Below are positions 35,549-46,325 of a stretch of 64,000 nt of DNA, piece after piece; positions within the stretch are counted from its first letter, which is position 1; every line of letters starts with the position of its first letter. Location: NCBI RefSeq assembly GCF_023712105.1, contig NZ_JAMLJI010000002.1:248001-312000 (forward strand), written 5' to 3'. A program made the translations under genes and the position numbers. Source of the stretch: Larsenimonas suaedae (lineage in GTDB: Bacteria; Pseudomonadota; Gammaproteobacteria; Pseudomonadales; Halomonadaceae). Under the pieces are notes generated by a model. The model made no database searches, was not told the DNA's origin, and saw only the letters and a program-made list of their open reading frames with translations.

Positions 35549-38500
35549 CTAGCGATAGCATAAACGAACACGGTCCTGCCCTTCGACATCAGCAAGCGCC
35601 AGGAAAAGCTCATCGCTTGGCGTTACCCGCCAGCGTTCGCCCAGTTCGACCTGCCCCTTCGCCCGCGCATTGCGATAGCTCACACGCACCGGAAGCCCCT
35701 CCGCGTTGACGTAGGGCGAGAGCTGGGAGGTCAGCGTCTTGATCAGGCCACCGTTGACCCGGGCGCCGTCGATCTCGAGCTCGATCGCCTCTCCATAGCG
35801 GCCACGGGCGGCCACGATCGGCGTGACCTCCTTCACCCGGAGCTTGAGTCCACCGGAATAATCGTCCTGGCTGACCTCGCCTTCAAGAATCACGACCTGA
35901 TCGGCCGCCAGCTGATTGCGCACCTGATCATAGAGTTCACCAAAGAGCGACGCCTCGATGCGACTGGTGCGGTCATCGAGCGTCACGAACGCGATCGTGT
36001 CGCCGCGCTTGGATTTCATCGTCCGCATCGCAACGATCAGCCCGGCCACACGCTGTGGCTCGCGCGAGGGTTTCAGATCGACGATGCGCGTGCTCACGAA
36101 GCGTTTGAGCTCGGCTTCGTACTCATCGATGGGGTGACCGGTCAGATAGAGCCCAAGCGTGTCCTTTTCACCGCCAAGACGCTCGCGGTCGGTCCAATCC
36201 CGCACCTGGCGATACTCCTGATAGACGTCGCTGTCGGCGTCGTCCTCGGCACCGCCGAACGCCTCACCGAACATGTCCATCATGCCGATGCTTGCGTTGG
36301 TGTGGCTTTGCGAAGCCGCCTTCAAGGCATCATCAAGTGCTGCGGCCAGCACCGAGCGCGACGGCCCGAGCTGATCGAGCGCACCGGAGCGAATCAGCGC
36401 CTCGATGGTGCGCTTGTTCATGCGCTTGCCGTCGATCCGGCGACAGAAGTCGAACAGATCCTTGAACGGGCCGTCGGTCTCACGCGATTCAACGATCGCG
36501 CCAATCGGGCCCTCACCGACCCCGCGGATCGCCCCCAGACCGTAGACGACCTCGTTGTCGTCGTTGACCGTGAACTTGTAGCCACCGACGTTGACGTTGG
36601 GGGGCGTGACCGAAAGCCCCATGCGCCGGCACTCCTCGATCAGCGGCACCACTTTCTCGATGGTGTGCATTTCGGTCGAGAGGACCGCTGCCATGAACGG
36701 CGCCGGGTAATGCGCTTTCAACCAGGCCGTCTGATAGGAAACCAACCCGTAGGCGGCCGAGTGAGACTTGTTGAAGCCGTAGCCGGCGAACTTTTCCACC
36801 AGGTCGAAGATGTTGCCGGCCAGATCCTTGTCGATGCCCTTCTCGGCGCACCCTTCCATGAACCCGGCGCGCTGTTTGGCCATTTCCTCGGGCTTTTTCT
36901 TGCCCATGGCGCGGCGCAGCATGTCGGCCTGACCAAGCGTATAGCCGGCCAGCACCTGAGCGATCTGCATCACCTGCTCCTGATACAGGATGATGCCGTA
37001 GGTCGACTCCAGCACCGGTTTCAACAGATCGTGCTGATAATCCGGGTGTGGATAAGATACTTCTGCCCGGCCGTGCTTACGGTTGATGAAGTCATCCACC
37101 ATGCCAGACTGCAGCGGGCCCGGGCGGAACAGCGCCACCAGGGCGATCATGTCTTCAAGGGAATCAGGCTGGAGGCGCTTGATCAGCTCTTTCATGCCGC
37201 GGGATTCAAGCTGGAACACCGCCGTGGTTTCCGCCTTCTTGAGCATGTCGAAGGTGGGCGTGTCGTCCAGCGGTATGGTCGCGATGTCGAGCGGTCCCTG
37301 CCCCTCGCGGGCACGAACCACATCGACCATCTCGAGCGCCCAGTCGATGATCGTGAGCGTTCGAAGCCCCAGAAAGTCGAACTTGACCAGCCCCGCTTCC
37401 TCGACGTCGTTCTTGTCGAACTGAACCATCAGACCGGAGCCGTCCTCGTCACACAGAAGCGGTGAGAAGTCGGTCAGCTTGGTCGGCGCGATGACAACGC
37501 CACCAGCGTGCTTGCCGGTGCCGCGGGTAATGCCCTCGAGTTTCTGAGCCATTTCCCAGATTTCGCCGGCTTCATCATCGCCCTCGACAAACTCACGCAG
37601 CGCCGATTCCTGGTCCCAAGCCTTGGCAAGTGTCATGCCGACCTCAAACGGAATGAGCTTTGAAAGCTTATCGCCGAGCGAATACGGCTTGCCCTGGGCA
37701 CGCGCCACATCGCGCACCACCGCCTTGGCCGCCATGGTGCCGAAGGTAACGATCTGGGATACGGCGTCGCGGCCGTAGCGGTCGGCCACGTAGTCGATGA
37801 CCCGGTCGCGTTTTTCCATGCAGAAATCGACGTCGAAGTCGGGCATCGAGACACGTTCGGGGTTCAGAAAGCGTTCGAACAGCAGGTCGTATTCAAGCGG
37901 GTCGAGGTCGGTGATCTCGAGCGCATAGGCCACCAGCGACCCGGCACCGGAGCCACGACCGGGCCCCACCGGCACGTCGTTCTGCTTCGCCCAGCGAATG
38001 AAGTCCATCACGATCAGGAAGTAGCCGGGAAAGCCCATCTGATTGATGATGCCAAGCTCGAAATCGAGCCGCTCACGATACGCCGGTTCGAACTCGGCCC
38101 GGTCGCGGCCCTGATAGGTGGCGTGCTCGGCGTCGAAAAGCCGGTAAAGCCGCTCTGATAGGCCATCATGGGAGAGTTTGCAGAAAAACTCTTCCATGGT
38201 CATGCCATCCGGTACCGGGTATTCCGGCAGGAAGTACTCGCCCAGGCGCACATCGACGTTGCAGCGCGCCGCGATCATGACCGAGTTTTCGATCGCCTCG
38301 GGAAGGTCTGCAAAAAGCTCGGCCATCTCCTCGGCCGACTTGAAGTATTGCTCTTCGCTGTAGCGGCTTTCCCGGCGCGGGTCATCCAGCGCCTTGCCCT
38401 CACCGATCGAGACCCGGGTTTCATGAGCCCAGTAGTCCTCTCGGGTCATGAATCGAACGTCGTTGGTGGCAACGACCGGGGTATCGGTTGCGATCGCAAG

Positions 38501-39052
38501 CTCAACGCTTGCCTTGACGCAGGCTTCATCGAACGGACGCTTGGTGCGCTGGAGCTCGAGATAGAATCGGTCCGGGAAGAAACGCTGCCACTCGGTGAGC
38601 ACCTGACGGGCGGTCTCATGGTGCTCGGAAAGTAGAAAACGTCCGATCTCTCCTTCACGCGCACCGGACAACGCGATCAAGCCGTCGCTTTGCTCGAAGA
38701 TCCACTCCTTCTTGAGCTGCGCACGGTCATCGCGCTGGCCGTGCTGCCACCCGCGGGAAATGAGCTCGGTGAGATTACGGTAGCCCTCGTTGTTCATCGC
38801 GATCAGGGTCAGCCGATACGGATGATCCTCATCGAACGGGTTGTCCATCCAGACATCGGACCCGATGATCGGCTTGAGCCCCGCACCCTGCGCCGAGGTG
38901 TACATCTTGACCAGGCCGAACAGGTTGGTTTCATCGGTCAGCGCAAGCGCAGGCAACTGCTCGGCACTGGCGTGCTTGATCAGTGGCTTTAGGCGAATGA
39001 GGCCATCGACCAGCGAATACTCGCTGTGAACGCGAAGGTGAACGAAGGACAT
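35549..39052 (-). CDS. dnaE: DNA polymerase III alpha subunit
   Basis: Catalytic subunit of the replicative polymerase. ATG at 39052 gives 1167 residues beginning MSFVHLRVHSEYSLVDGLI; a GTG four codons upstream is possible. Domains in order: PHP (1-280), polymerase with the catalytic acidic residues in PDFDVDF (near 400) and GRGSGAGSLVAYAL, the fingers, the tandem HhH and beta-binding region, and the OB fold (about 985-1070). rnhB lies 63 nt upstream, accA downstream, the usual block. Confidence 0.98.
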   Translation of the reverse strand: MSFVHLRVHSEYSLVDGLIRLKPLIKHASAEQLPALALTDETNLFGLVKMYTSAQGAGLKPIIGSDVWMDNPFDEDHPYRLTLIAMNNEGYRNLTELISRGWQHGQRDDRAQLKKEWIFEQSDGLIALSGAREGEIGRFLLSEHHETARQVLTEWQRFFPDRFYLELQRTKRPFDEACVKASVELAIATDTPVVATNDVRFMTREDYWAHETRVSIGEGKALDDPRRESRYSEEQYFKSAEEMAELFADLPEAIENSVMIAARCNVDVRLGEYFLPEYPVPDGMTMEEFFCKLSHDGLSERLYRLFDAEHATYQGRDRAEFEPAYRERLDFELGIINQMGFPGYFLIVMDFIRWAKQNDVPVGPGRGSGAGSLVAYALEITDLDPLEYDLLFERFLNPERVSMPDFDVDFCMEKRDRVIDYVADRYGRDAVSQIVTFGTMAAKAVVRDVARAQGKPYSLGDKLSKLIPFEVGMTLAKAWDQESALREFVEGDDEAGEIWEMAQKLEGITRGTGKHAGGVVIAPTKLTDFSPLLCDEDGSGLMVQFDKNDVEEAGLVKFDFLGLRTLTIIDWALEMVDVVRAREGQGPLDIATIPLDDTPTFDMLKKAETTAVFQLESRGMKELIKRLQPDSLEDMIALVALFRPGPLQSGMVDDFINRKHGRAEVSYPHPDYQHDLLKPVLESTYGIILYQEQVMQIAQVLAGYTLGQADMLRRAMGKKKPEEMAKQRAGFMEGCAEKGIDKDLAGNIFDLVEKFAGYGFNKSHSAAYGLVSYQTAWLKAHYPAPFMAAVLSTEMHTIEKVVPLIEECRRMGLSVTPPNVNVGGYKFTVNDDNEVVYGLGAIRGVGEGPIGAIVESRETDGPFKDLFDFCRRIDGKRMNKRTIEALIRSGALDQLGPSRSVLAAALDDALKAASQSHTNASIGMMDMFGEAFGGAEDDADSDVYQEYRQVRDWTDRERLGGEKDTLGLYLTGHPIDEYEAELKRFVSTRIVDLKPSREPQRVAGLIVAMRTMKSKRGDTIAFVTLDDRTSRIEASLFGELYDQVRNQLAADQVVILEGEVSQDDYSGGLKLRVKEVTPIVAARGRYGEAIELEIDGARVNGGLIKTLTSQLSPYVNAEGLPVRVSYRNARAKGQVELGERWRVTPSDELFLALADVEGQDRVRLCYR

Positions 39053-39115
39053 CGCTTGAATCACTCGTAATTCGTGAGAAAGAGAACGGCGAACGACCGA
39101 TTCTGTCCGCTCGAT

Positions 39116-39727
39116 TTAAAACAGGTCTACCTGCCCCTTGAACGGGGAAAAGCTTCGACGATGATCGGCTATCGGCCCGAGGCGATCAATGGCCTCGAGG
39201 TGGGCCTTGGTCGGATAGCCCTTGTGCTGAGCGAAGCCGTAGTCGGGGTAGCGTCGATCGAGCTTAAGCATTTGATCGTCTCGAGCCACCTTGGCAATGA
39301 TCGAGGCCGCCGCGATGGCCTGATGACGAAGATCACCCTTGACCACCGCCTGGCCCGGCAGCGCATGCTCGGGCAGACGATTGCCATCGACCAACAGATA
39401 CTCAGCGGAAGGCGTCAGGCCATCGACTGCACGGCGCATGGCAAGATGCGTTGCGTGATAGACGTTGAGCTCGTCGATCTCGCCGGGGCTGGCCTCGCCG
39501 AGCGCGAACGCGCACGCCCGCTCCCGGATCAATAGATCCAGCGCCCGGCGCTTGCGATCACTGAGCTTCTTGGAATCGGTAAGCCCCTCGATCGGGCGGG
39601 CAGGGTCTAGAATGACGGCCGCAGCCACCACACTCCCAACCAATGGCCCGCGGCCGACTTCATCCACACCAGCCAGGTAAAGGCCCTCGTAGGGAATCTC
39701 GATAGGCGGCCAGTCACGTGCGTTCAT
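39116..39727 (-). CDS. rnhB: Ribonuclease HII
   Basis: Cuts RNA in RNA-DNA hybrids, including single misincorporated ribonucleotides. ATG at 39727 gives 203 residues starting [31 protein letters not shown]. The catalytic residues are Asp and Glu of GVDEVGRGP (near residue 20) and Asp of LLVDGNRLP (near 113). The start overlaps the lpxB stop by 14 nt, so translation is coupled. A longer upstream reading lies inside lpxB and was rejected. Confidence 0.96.
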   Translation of the reverse strand: MNARDWPPIEIPYEGLYLAGVDEVGRGPLVGSVVAAAVILDPARPIEGLTDSKKLSDRKRRALDLLIRERACAFALGEASPGEIDELNVYHATHLAMRRAVDGLTPSAEYLLVDGNRLPEHALPGQAVVKGDLRHQAIAAASIIAKVARDDQMLKLDRRYPDYGFAQHKGYPTKAHLEAIDRLGPIADHRRSFSPFKGQVDLF

Positions 39728-40850
39728 CGAGCACCTCGAGAACCGCTTCGGCCGCTCGGTCACTGGCCCCGCGCTGAAGCTCCTGGTGGAGCGTCTTGAA
39801 ACGCGCCTGAATGTCCTGCTGCTGTTGACTGTCACTTAAAAGCGGCCACAGCGTCTCTGCAAGTCGCTCAGGCGTGGCCTGATCCTGAATCAACTCAGGC
39901 ACTAGCGCCTTTTGCGCGATCAAGTTGGGCAGTGAGATCCAGGGCGTCTTGACCAACCGCTTGGCGAGCCAGTGCGAGGCGTTCGAATGCCGGTAGGCCA
40001 CTACCATGGGCCGATGGCAAAGCATTGCCTCGAGCGCGGCTGTTCCAGAGGTCAAAAGCACCGCGTCAGCAGCGGTCATGGCCTGCCACGCCTTGCCATC
40101 CAGCACTTGAAAGCCTGAGCGCGTGTTGATACCAAGCTCATCGAGCTCGCTGGCCCGGGTCGCATTGGCCGCAGGCACCACCACGTTCAATAGCGGGTCG
40201 CGCTCCCGCAAGCGTTCGACCGTGTCCCGAAATGCCGGGGCGTTGAAGGCGATTTCCTGCCGACGCGAGCCCGGAAGCACCGCCAGCACGCGCGCGTTCG
40301 GCGCGATATCGAGCGCCTCACGGGCCGCGCGCATGTCATCATTGACCGGCAGTTCTTCGGCCAACGGGTGCCCGACGAAGCTGACCGGCACCTGATGCGC
40401 CTTGTAAAACGAGGCCTCGAAAGGCAACAGCGTCAACATACGGTCAATAGATGCACGAATGCCCTTGACCCGACCCTGTCGCCAGGCCCAGACGGAGGGG
40501 CTGACGTAGTGCACCGTCGGCATGCCCACATCGTGCAGCTGGCGCGCCAGGCGCAAATTGAAATCGGGATAGTCGATGCCGACCATGATGTCCGCCTGCC
40601 AGGCAAGCGCATCTTCTCTGAGCTGACGGCGAAATCGAAAGAGCTCCGGGAGGTGGCGAACGACTTCGGCAAGCCCCATGATCGCCAGTCGCTCGAGCGG
40701 GATCTGACTGGAAAGCCCTTCGGCCTCCATGCGGGGCCCGCCCACACCGCGAAACTCGATGTCGGGATGGCGTGCCTTGAGCGAGCGCATCAACCCCGCA
40801 CCGAGCAAGTCGCCGGAGAGCTCACCGGCCACAAGGTACACCTTGACCAT
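39714..40850 (-). CDS. lpxB: Lipid-A-disaccharide synthase
   Basis: Joins UDP-2,3-diacylglucosamine and lipid X to the beta-1,6 disaccharide of lipid A at the inner membrane. 378 residues of the GT19 family: [18 protein letters not shown] near the N-terminus, [30 protein letters not shown] and [11 protein letters not shown] in order. It overlaps lpxA by 1 nt and rnhB by 14 nt. Confidence 0.97.
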   Translation of the reverse strand: MVKVYLVAGELSGDLLGAGLMRSLKARHPDIEFRGVGGPRMEAEGLSSQIPLERLAIMGLAEVVRHLPELFRFRRQLREDALAWQADIMVGIDYPDFNLRLARQLHDVGMPTVHYVSPSVWAWRQGRVKGIRASIDRMLTLLPFEASFYKAHQVPVSFVGHPLAEELPVNDDMRAAREALDIAPNARVLAVLPGSRRQEIAFNAPAFRDTVERLRERDPLLNVVVPAANATRASELDELGINTRSGFQVLDGKAWQAMTAADAVLLTSGTAALEAMLCHRPMVVAYRHSNASHWLAKRLVKTPWISLPNLIAQKALVPELIQDQATPERLAETLWPLLSDSQQQQDIQARFKTLHQELQRGASDRAAEAVLEVLDERT

Positions 40851-41623
40851 CAGCGCGTGATGCCGCGTTCGGACGCTTTCAACGACTGAATGAACACGGT
40901 CATTTCCGGGCAGGCCAGCGTTTCATCCTGCTCGATGCGCTCGAGCGCCTGCTCAAGCGTCAGACCTTGTCGATAAACGCACTTGTAGGCGGTGGAGAGC
41001 TTGGAAAGCACGCCGCGCTCGAACCCACGACGCTTCAGCCCGACCAGGTTGAGCCCATGGGCATGCGCCGGATGGCCGTTGACCATGGTGTAGGCCGGTA
41101 CATCCTTGGTGACGATCGCCCCGCCACCGCACATGGCGTGGGCGCCGACGTGCGCGAACTGATGCACCGCTGACAGCCCGCCGAGAATCGCGTGATCACC
41201 CAGGTGAACGTGGCCACCAAGCGTTGCCTGATTGGCCATGATCACATCGTTGCCGATCTGACAGTCATGCGCGATGTGGGCGTAGGCCATGAACAGGCCT
41301 CGGCTGCCGATCCGGGTGATCCCCTCGTCCTGCGTGGTGCCTCGGTGGACCGTAACCCCTTCGCGGAAGACGTTGTCATCGCCGATCTCAAGGCGCGTGG
41401 GTTCACCGGCGTATTTCTTGTCCTGGCACTCCTCGCCGATCGAGGTGAACTGGAAAATACGGTTGCGTGCGCCTATACGGGTCGGCCCTTTAATGACGCT
41501 GTGCGGGCCGATCACATTGCCGGGGCCTATTTCGACATCCGGCCCGACGATGCAGAACGGCCCGATGTCAACGTCATCGGCGATGACCGCCGACGGATCG
41601 ATGATAGCGGTAGAATGAATCAA
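40850..41623 (-). CDS. lpxA: UDP-N-acetylglucosamine acyltransferase
   Basis: First step of lipid A synthesis, transferring a 3-hydroxyacyl chain from ACP to UDP-GlcNAc. 257 residues: a left-handed beta-helix of hexapeptide repeats (about 1-185), catalytic His in [13 protein letters not shown] (near 124), and a helical C-terminal domain. It overlaps fabZ by 4 nt and lpxB by 1 nt. Confidence 0.97.
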   Translation of the reverse strand: MIHSTAIIDPSAVIADDVDIGPFCIVGPDVEIGPGNVIGPHSVIKGPTRIGARNRIFQFTSIGEECQDKKYAGEPTRLEIGDDNVFREGVTVHRGTTQDEGITRIGSRGLFMAYAHIAHDCQIGNDVIMANQATLGGHVHLGDHAILGGLSAVHQFAHVGAHAMCGGGAIVTKDVPAYTMVNGHPAHAHGLNLVGLKRRGFERGVLSKLSTAYKCVYRQGLTLEQALERIEQDETLACPEMTVFIQSLKASERGITR

Positions 41624-42063
41624 GCGACCTTCCTCTCGGCACAGATGATGTCAGCTTCACAGACCAGTTCGTCGTCGACGTGCGCCTGGCATGAGAACTT
41701 CCAGATACCCCGGCGCGCCTTGATCATGGTGGCCTCGAGGCGCAGTCGGTCACCCGGCAGTACCGGGCGCTTGAAGCGCACGTTGTCGCTGCCGACAAGA
41801 TAATAGATGTAGCCGTCGCGGGGCAGCTTGTTGACGGTCTTGAACCCGAGAATACCTGCAGCCTGGGCCAATGCCTCAATGATCAAGACACCCGGCATGA
41901 TCGGATGCTCCGGAAAATGCCCGTTGAAGAACGGCTCATTGATGCTGACGTTCTTGTACCCAACGATGGACTCGCCGGTTGTCAGCTCTGTAACCCGGTC
42001 GATCAGCAGAAAGGGGTAGCGGTGGGGGAGATACTCTCGGATCTCATTGATGTCCATGACCAT
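41620..42063 (-). CDS. fabZ: 3-hydroxyacyl-ACP dehydratase FabZ
   Basis: Dehydrates 3-hydroxyacyl-ACP in fatty-acid elongation and so competes with LpxA for the same substrate pool. 147 residues with hotdog fold; catalytic His in [13 protein letters not shown] and Glu in [11 protein letters not shown] are present. ATG at 42063 has AGAGG 10 nt upstream; a second ATG two codons later is a possible start. Overlaps lpxA by 4 nt. Confidence 0.96.
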   Translation of the reverse strand: MVMDINEIREYLPHRYPFLLIDRVTELTTGESIVGYKNVSINEPFFNGHFPEHPIMPGVLIIEALAQAAGILGFKTVNKLPRDGYIYYLVGSDNVRFKRPVLPGDRLRLEATMIKARRGIWKFSCQAHVDDELVCEADIICAERKVA

Positions 42064-42090
42064 TGGCGCACAACCTCTGAAATAACGAAA

Positions 42091-42112
42091 TGCCTGCCAT
42101 TACTGGCAGGCA
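42091..42112 (-). terminator. Hairpin between lpxD and fabZ
   Basis: A perfect 9-bp stem TGCCTGCCA / TGGCAGGCA with 4-nt loop, 78 nt after the lpxD stop. On the minus strand it is followed by a mixed T-rich tract (ATTTCGTTATTTC), so it may partly terminate or pause transcripts entering fabZ-lpxA-lpxB. Confidence 0.5.
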
Positions 42113-42189
42113 TGCTACGGGGTGATCCCCGAGTGACTGGCCGCACATTATACGCGTCTTAAACGCAACGACCAGCCAGTGTCCTTGCG

Positions 42190-43230
42190 TCAGTCGCGGT
42201 GGCGTTCGAGCCGGGTAACGCGGCGCGACAACTCATCGAGCTGCTTGAAGCGAACAGCGTTGCGTCGCCACAGCCCATTTGGCATGGAGCCGGTGCCCGA
42301 CGAATACACGCCCGCCTCACTGATTGAGTTGGTGACCAGGCTCATGCCGGTAATCTGCACCCCATCCGCGATCTCGAGGTGGCCGGCAAGGCCGACGCCG
42401 CCGCCAAGCAGGCAGTGCCGCCCGACCCGCGTTGAGCCTGCGATGCCAACGCAGCCGGCGAGCGCCGAGTGCTCACCGATGTGTACGTTGTGCGCAATCT
42501 GCACTTGACTGTCGATCTTCACATCGCTGCCAATCACAGTATCACCGAGTGCACCGCGATCAATGCTGCTGCAACTGCCGACCTCCACGTTGTCACCGAT
42601 CACGACGCCGCCAAGCTGGGCGATCTTGTGCCACTGTGCGCCGTCGTGGGCAAAGCCGAAGCCATCGCCGCCGATCACCGCACCGCTGTGGATGACCGAG
42701 GACGCCCCGACAATTACGCCGTGGTACAGCACCACATTGGGATGGAGATAACTGCGTGCACCGAGACTTACGTCTGCACCGACAAAACTGCCCGCACCGA
42801 TATGAACGCCATCGGCCAGACAGACTCCCGCTTCGATCACGGCGTTGGCCCCGACGAACACGCCCTCACCGATCGTCACATCGCTTGAGATGACCGCAGT
42901 CGGATGCACGTCGGTGACTGACGCCTCATCGCGCTTGAGCGGGTCGAAGTAGTGTGACAATTTGGCATAAGCCAGATAGGGGTTATCCAGCAACAACGCC
43001 GGTGTCGGGCACTCCTCGGCGTACTCCGGATGCAACAGAACGGCGGCAGCGCGAGTTGTTGCCAGGTGCTTGGCATAGGCCCTGTTGGCAAGAAAGGCGA
43101 TATCGTCGGGACCTGCATCAGTCAACGTCGACAAACCACACACACGACGCTCACCGTCACCAATGAGCGTCGCGTTCAAGAGGCTGGCCAGCTCGGCCAG
43201 CGTATACGAAGGAGAGGCGTTCTTTGTCAT
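42190..43230 (-). CDS. lpxD: UDP-3-O-(3-hydroxyacyl)glucosamine N-acyltransferase
   Basis: Third step of lipid A synthesis. 346 residues: N-terminal uridine-binding domain (1-100), a hexapeptide-repeat beta-helix (about 105-315; repeats such as IGEGVFVGANAVIEAG are obvious) with catalytic His in GDGFGFAHDGAQWHKIAQ, and a C-terminal helix. It lies between skp (23-nt gap) and fabZ. Confidence 0.97.
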   Translation of the reverse strand: MTKNASPSYTLAELASLLNATLIGDGERRVCGLSTLTDAGPDDIAFLANRAYAKHLATTRAAAVLLHPEYAEECPTPALLLDNPYLAYAKLSHYFDPLKRDEASVTDVHPTAVISSDVTIGEGVFVGANAVIEAGVCLADGVHIGAGSFVGADVSLGARSYLHPNVVLYHGVIVGASSVIHSGAVIGGDGFGFAHDGAQWHKIAQLGGVVIGDNVEVGSCSSIDRGALGDTVIGSDVKIDSQVQIAHNVHIGEHSALAGCVGIAGSTRVGRHCLLGGGVGLAGHLEIADGVQITGMSLVTNSISEAGVYSSGTGSMPNGLWRRNAVRFKQLDELSRRVTRLERHRD

Positions 43231-43253
43231 TGATCCCGGCAGGTGCGCCGTAC

Positions 43254-43766
43254 TCAGTTCTGTGAGTTGAAGGCGTTGGTGACTTCCTTGGTCAGATCCA
43301 GCGAGTCATCGGAATAGATGACGCTGTTGCGATCGACCAGTACCTTGACGTCGTGACGCTGAACCACCTGCTCAATTGCCTTGTCGAGCTTGGGCTTGGC
43401 CTGCTTGAGAAACGCCTGTTCCTGCTGATTGCGCTTTTTCTGAAGCTCGGCGCGCTGCTGCTGGAACTGCGTGCCCTTCTGGCGCAGCTGCTGCATCAGG
43501 TTATTGCGCTCGCTGTCGGACATGACGTCGCCGTTTTTCTGAAGCTTTTCCTGCAGCGACTGCACCTGCTCACCCAGCGCCTTGACCTGCTGCTGCTGGC
43601 CGCCGAGCTGGTTTTTCATCTGATTCATCGAGCGCTGGGCCGATTGGGTGTTCAGAAGGGCCTGCTGCCAATCCAGTACGGCCACATCCGCGGCCTGTGC
43701 CTGCGCGGTCATGCCGACGCTTCCGATCAGCCCTGTCAGACACATGGCCATTGTCAATTTACGCAT
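43254..43766 (-). CDS. skp: Skp/OmpH periplasmic chaperone
   Basis: Holds unfolded outer-membrane proteins in the periplasm for BamA. 170 residues with a signal peptide (cleavage after AQA near residue 25), a short core and long Gln/Lys-rich coiled-coil arms (about 45-130). It follows bamA by 33 nt, the conserved pair. Confidence 0.94.
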   Translation of the reverse strand: MRKLTMAMCLTGLIGSVGMTAQAQAADVAVLDWQQALLNTQSAQRSMNQMKNQLGGQQQQVKALGEQVQSLQEKLQKNGDVMSDSERNNLMQQLRQKGTQFQQQRAELQKKRNQQEQAFLKQAKPKLDKAIEQVVQRHDVKVLVDRNSVIYSDDSLDLTKEVTNAFNSQN

Positions 43767-43799
43767 CCTGCTCTCCTTAATACGTGTCTTGCTAACCTA

Positions 43800-46142
43800 T
43801 CAGAATGTCTGGCCCAGCGAGAACTGGAACACTTGGGTATCGTCGCCGTCATGGTCGCTAAGCGGCTTGGCCACGCTGAACGTCAGCGGACCGACCGGCG
43901 TAATCCAGGACAATCCTACACCGAACGAGTAACGAAGATCACTGAAGTCGATGCCCGACTCGCACTGCGATGTCTGACCGGCCGGTACGGACATGCAGTC
44001 TCGCTGGTAGGTATTACCGGCATCGAGGAACAGTGAACTCTGAAGCTGGCGACGGTCTTCGATGAACGGGAACGGGAAGATCATCTCGACCGAGCCTTCG
44101 ACCAGAGCATTACCGCCGAGCGTATCGTCGTCACCGTTGCCGCGCTCGGTGGTCTTCGGTCCCAGCGTGTTGCTCTTGAAGCCGCGCACCGAGCCCAGAC
44201 CGCCCGAATAGAAGTTTTCGTAGAAGGGATAGACGTCGGTGTCGCCATAGCTTCCCGCATAGCCCAACTCAGAGCGAAGCTTGATCGCCCACTCTTCGCT
44301 GGTGGTCAACGGGAAGAGTTTCTGACCACGGTAGCGAAGCTTGTAGTACTCGGCGTCGCTGCCTGGGGTCGAGGCCTCGACGGAGAAGCGCTGATAGCTG
44401 CCGGCCGTCGGCAGGACGCCCCGGTTGAGGCTATTGCGCGTCCAACTGCCGGTCAGCTTGAAGTTATCGAAGCTGTCGCCTTCGTCTTCCAGATACTGAA
44501 CGATCTCGTAGGGCGAGTCATCGTAGGAATCGACTTCCAGATGCTCGACGCCCAGACCGAAGTTCAGACGGGACAGGTCGCTGATCGGATAACCGAAGTT
44601 GATGCCGCCCCCGATTGCGTCGGTCGAATAGGTGGAAATGTCGGAATCTTCGTAGTCGGTCTTGCGGTAATACAGGTTATACCCGCGCGAAATCCCGTCG
44701 AGCGTCCAGTACGGATCGGTAAAGCTGAAGTTGAGGTTGGTGTAGTAGTCGCTTTTCTGCGCACCGATATCGACACGATTCCCGGTACCGAGGAAGTTCT
44801 TCTGTGAAAGCGACGCCCCGTAGATCACGCCCGCGGACTGGGAAAACCCGACGCTTGCCGAGATGCTGCCGGAGGGCTGTTCCTGAACGTTGTAGGTCAC
44901 ATCCAGTTGATCGGGATGGTTTGGCACCGGGCGCGTTTCGACATCAACCTGCTTGAAGAAGCCAAGACGCTGGAGACGCTGCTGCGACTGCTTGATGTTG
45001 TCGGTCGACGCCGGTGCGCCTTCGAGCTGAACCAGTTCACGCCGCAGCACTTCATCGGCGGTGGTGGTGTTGCCCTTGAAGTTGATGCGGCGCACATAGG
45101 AGCGTTTTCCGGCATCGACGGTAAAGGTCACATCCACCGTGTCGCCGTCTTCATCGACCTGCGGGACGCTATCGACCTTGGCGAAGGCAAAGCCCATCGC
45201 GCCGAGCTTTTGACGAAGCGCCTCGCTCGAGGCGGTCAGATCCGACTGGGAGAAGGTCTCGCCTTCCTTGGCGCTCACGAGTTTGCGCGCGTCGGCTTCA
45301 TCCATGTGAAGCTCGCCAGCAAACTTGATGTCACCGATCTTGTAGCGCTTGCCTTCATCCACGTTCACCGTGATGTAGATGCTTTCCTTGTCCGGGCTGA
45401 TCGACACCTGAGTCGATGTAATCCGGAAGTTCACGAAACCACGGTCGAGGTAGTAATTCCTGAGCGCATCCAGATCGGCGCCGAGTTTCTGACGGGAGTA
45501 TTTATCCCCCGAGAACCATCCCAGGAACCAGCCCGGATGGTCTTCAAGCTGGAACAGGTCGCGAAGCTGATCGTCATCGAAGGCGTCGTTACCAACGATA
45601 TTGATCTGCTTGATGGTCGCTGTAGTGCCTTCGTTGACATTGATGTCGACTTCGACACGGTTATTGGGCTGTTTCTTGACCGAGGTAGAAATACGCGCGC
45701 TATAGCGCCCCTGGGCCTGATAGACCCGTTCAAGCTCCCGCTCCATCTCATCAAGTGTCGAGCGCTGAAGCACTTGCCCCTCCGAAATACCGGAGTCGGT
45801 CAGGCCTTTCTTGAGATCGTCGGTTGAAATCTTCGAATTACCCTCGATGTCGATCGAGGCAATGGTCGGGCGCTCCGACACATTGACGATCAGTACATCG
45901 CCATCGCGCGAGAAACTGACATCATCGAACAGACCGGTCTCGAACAGGTCATGGCCGGCCTCGGAAAGCTCCTGGTCATCGACGGTTTCATGGGCGGAAA
46001 TAGGGAGCGCATTGAACACGGTGCCGGCCGACACACGCTGAAGCCCTTCGACTCGTATATCGGAGACCTTAAAACTGTCGGCAAAAGCCGTCTGGGTGCC
46101 GCCCAGCAAACATGCTACCAAACCCAAGGTTTTTATCTTCAT
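43800..46142 (-). CDS. bamA: BamA, outer-membrane protein assembly factor
   Basis: Essential beta-barrel insertase. ATG at 46142 gives 780 residues with a signal peptide cut after TAFA (near residue 20), five POTRA domains (about 22-425) and a 16-strand C-terminal barrel that includes GSVRGFKSNTLGP, the conserved VRGF motif of loop 6, and ends in Phe. A start 12 codons upstream is less likely. Gap to rseP is 183 nt and may hold its own promoter; I could not find a convincing sigma-E site. Confidence 0.97.
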   Translation of the reverse strand: MKIKTLGLVACLLGGTQTAFADSFKVSDIRVEGLQRVSAGTVFNALPISAHETVDDQELSEAGHDLFETGLFDDVSFSRDGDVLIVNVSERPTIASIDIEGNSKISTDDLKKGLTDSGISEGQVLQRSTLDEMERELERVYQAQGRYSARISTSVKKQPNNRVEVDINVNEGTTATIKQINIVGNDAFDDDQLRDLFQLEDHPGWFLGWFSGDKYSRQKLGADLDALRNYYLDRGFVNFRITSTQVSISPDKESIYITVNVDEGKRYKIGDIKFAGELHMDEADARKLVSAKEGETFSQSDLTASSEALRQKLGAMGFAFAKVDSVPQVDEDGDTVDVTFTVDAGKRSYVRRINFKGNTTTADEVLRRELVQLEGAPASTDNIKQSQQRLQRLGFFKQVDVETRPVPNHPDQLDVTYNVQEQPSGSISASVGFSQSAGVIYGASLSQKNFLGTGNRVDIGAQKSDYYTNLNFSFTDPYWTLDGISRGYNLYYRKTDYEDSDISTYSTDAIGGGINFGYPISDLSRLNFGLGVEHLEVDSYDDSPYEIVQYLEDEGDSFDNFKLTGSWTRNSLNRGVLPTAGSYQRFSVEASTPGSDAEYYKLRYRGQKLFPLTTSEEWAIKLRSELGYAGSYGDTDVYPFYENFYSGGLGSVRGFKSNTLGPKTTERGNGDDDTLGGNALVEGSVEMIFPFPFIEDRRQLQSSLFLDAGNTYQRDCMSVPAGQTSQCESGIDFSDLRYSFGVGLSWITPVGPLTFSVAKPLSDHDGDDTQVFQFSLGQTF

Positions 46143-46325
46143 GCCGTCATTTCGCTTTAACTGAATTCCGCCCGCCATTGAAGGCCAGCCAGGTTATTGA
46201 CTTTTACAACGGTTTATCACGTATTGAAACCGCTGGCCCATCCGGTCGAGACCGCTTCGTGAACAGGCACCTTATACACATCGCCCCCCTACTGACAAGC
46301 ACTGCCATGGAGTGGCCCTTCCCGA

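Noticed and set aside
34558-35709. Plus-strand frame (383 codons) opposite accA
   Set aside because: Shadow of accA and runs into the dnaE end; no domain.
36134-37465. Plus-strand frame (443 codons) opposite dnaE
   Set aside because: Shadow frame; dnaE motifs are intact on the minus strand.
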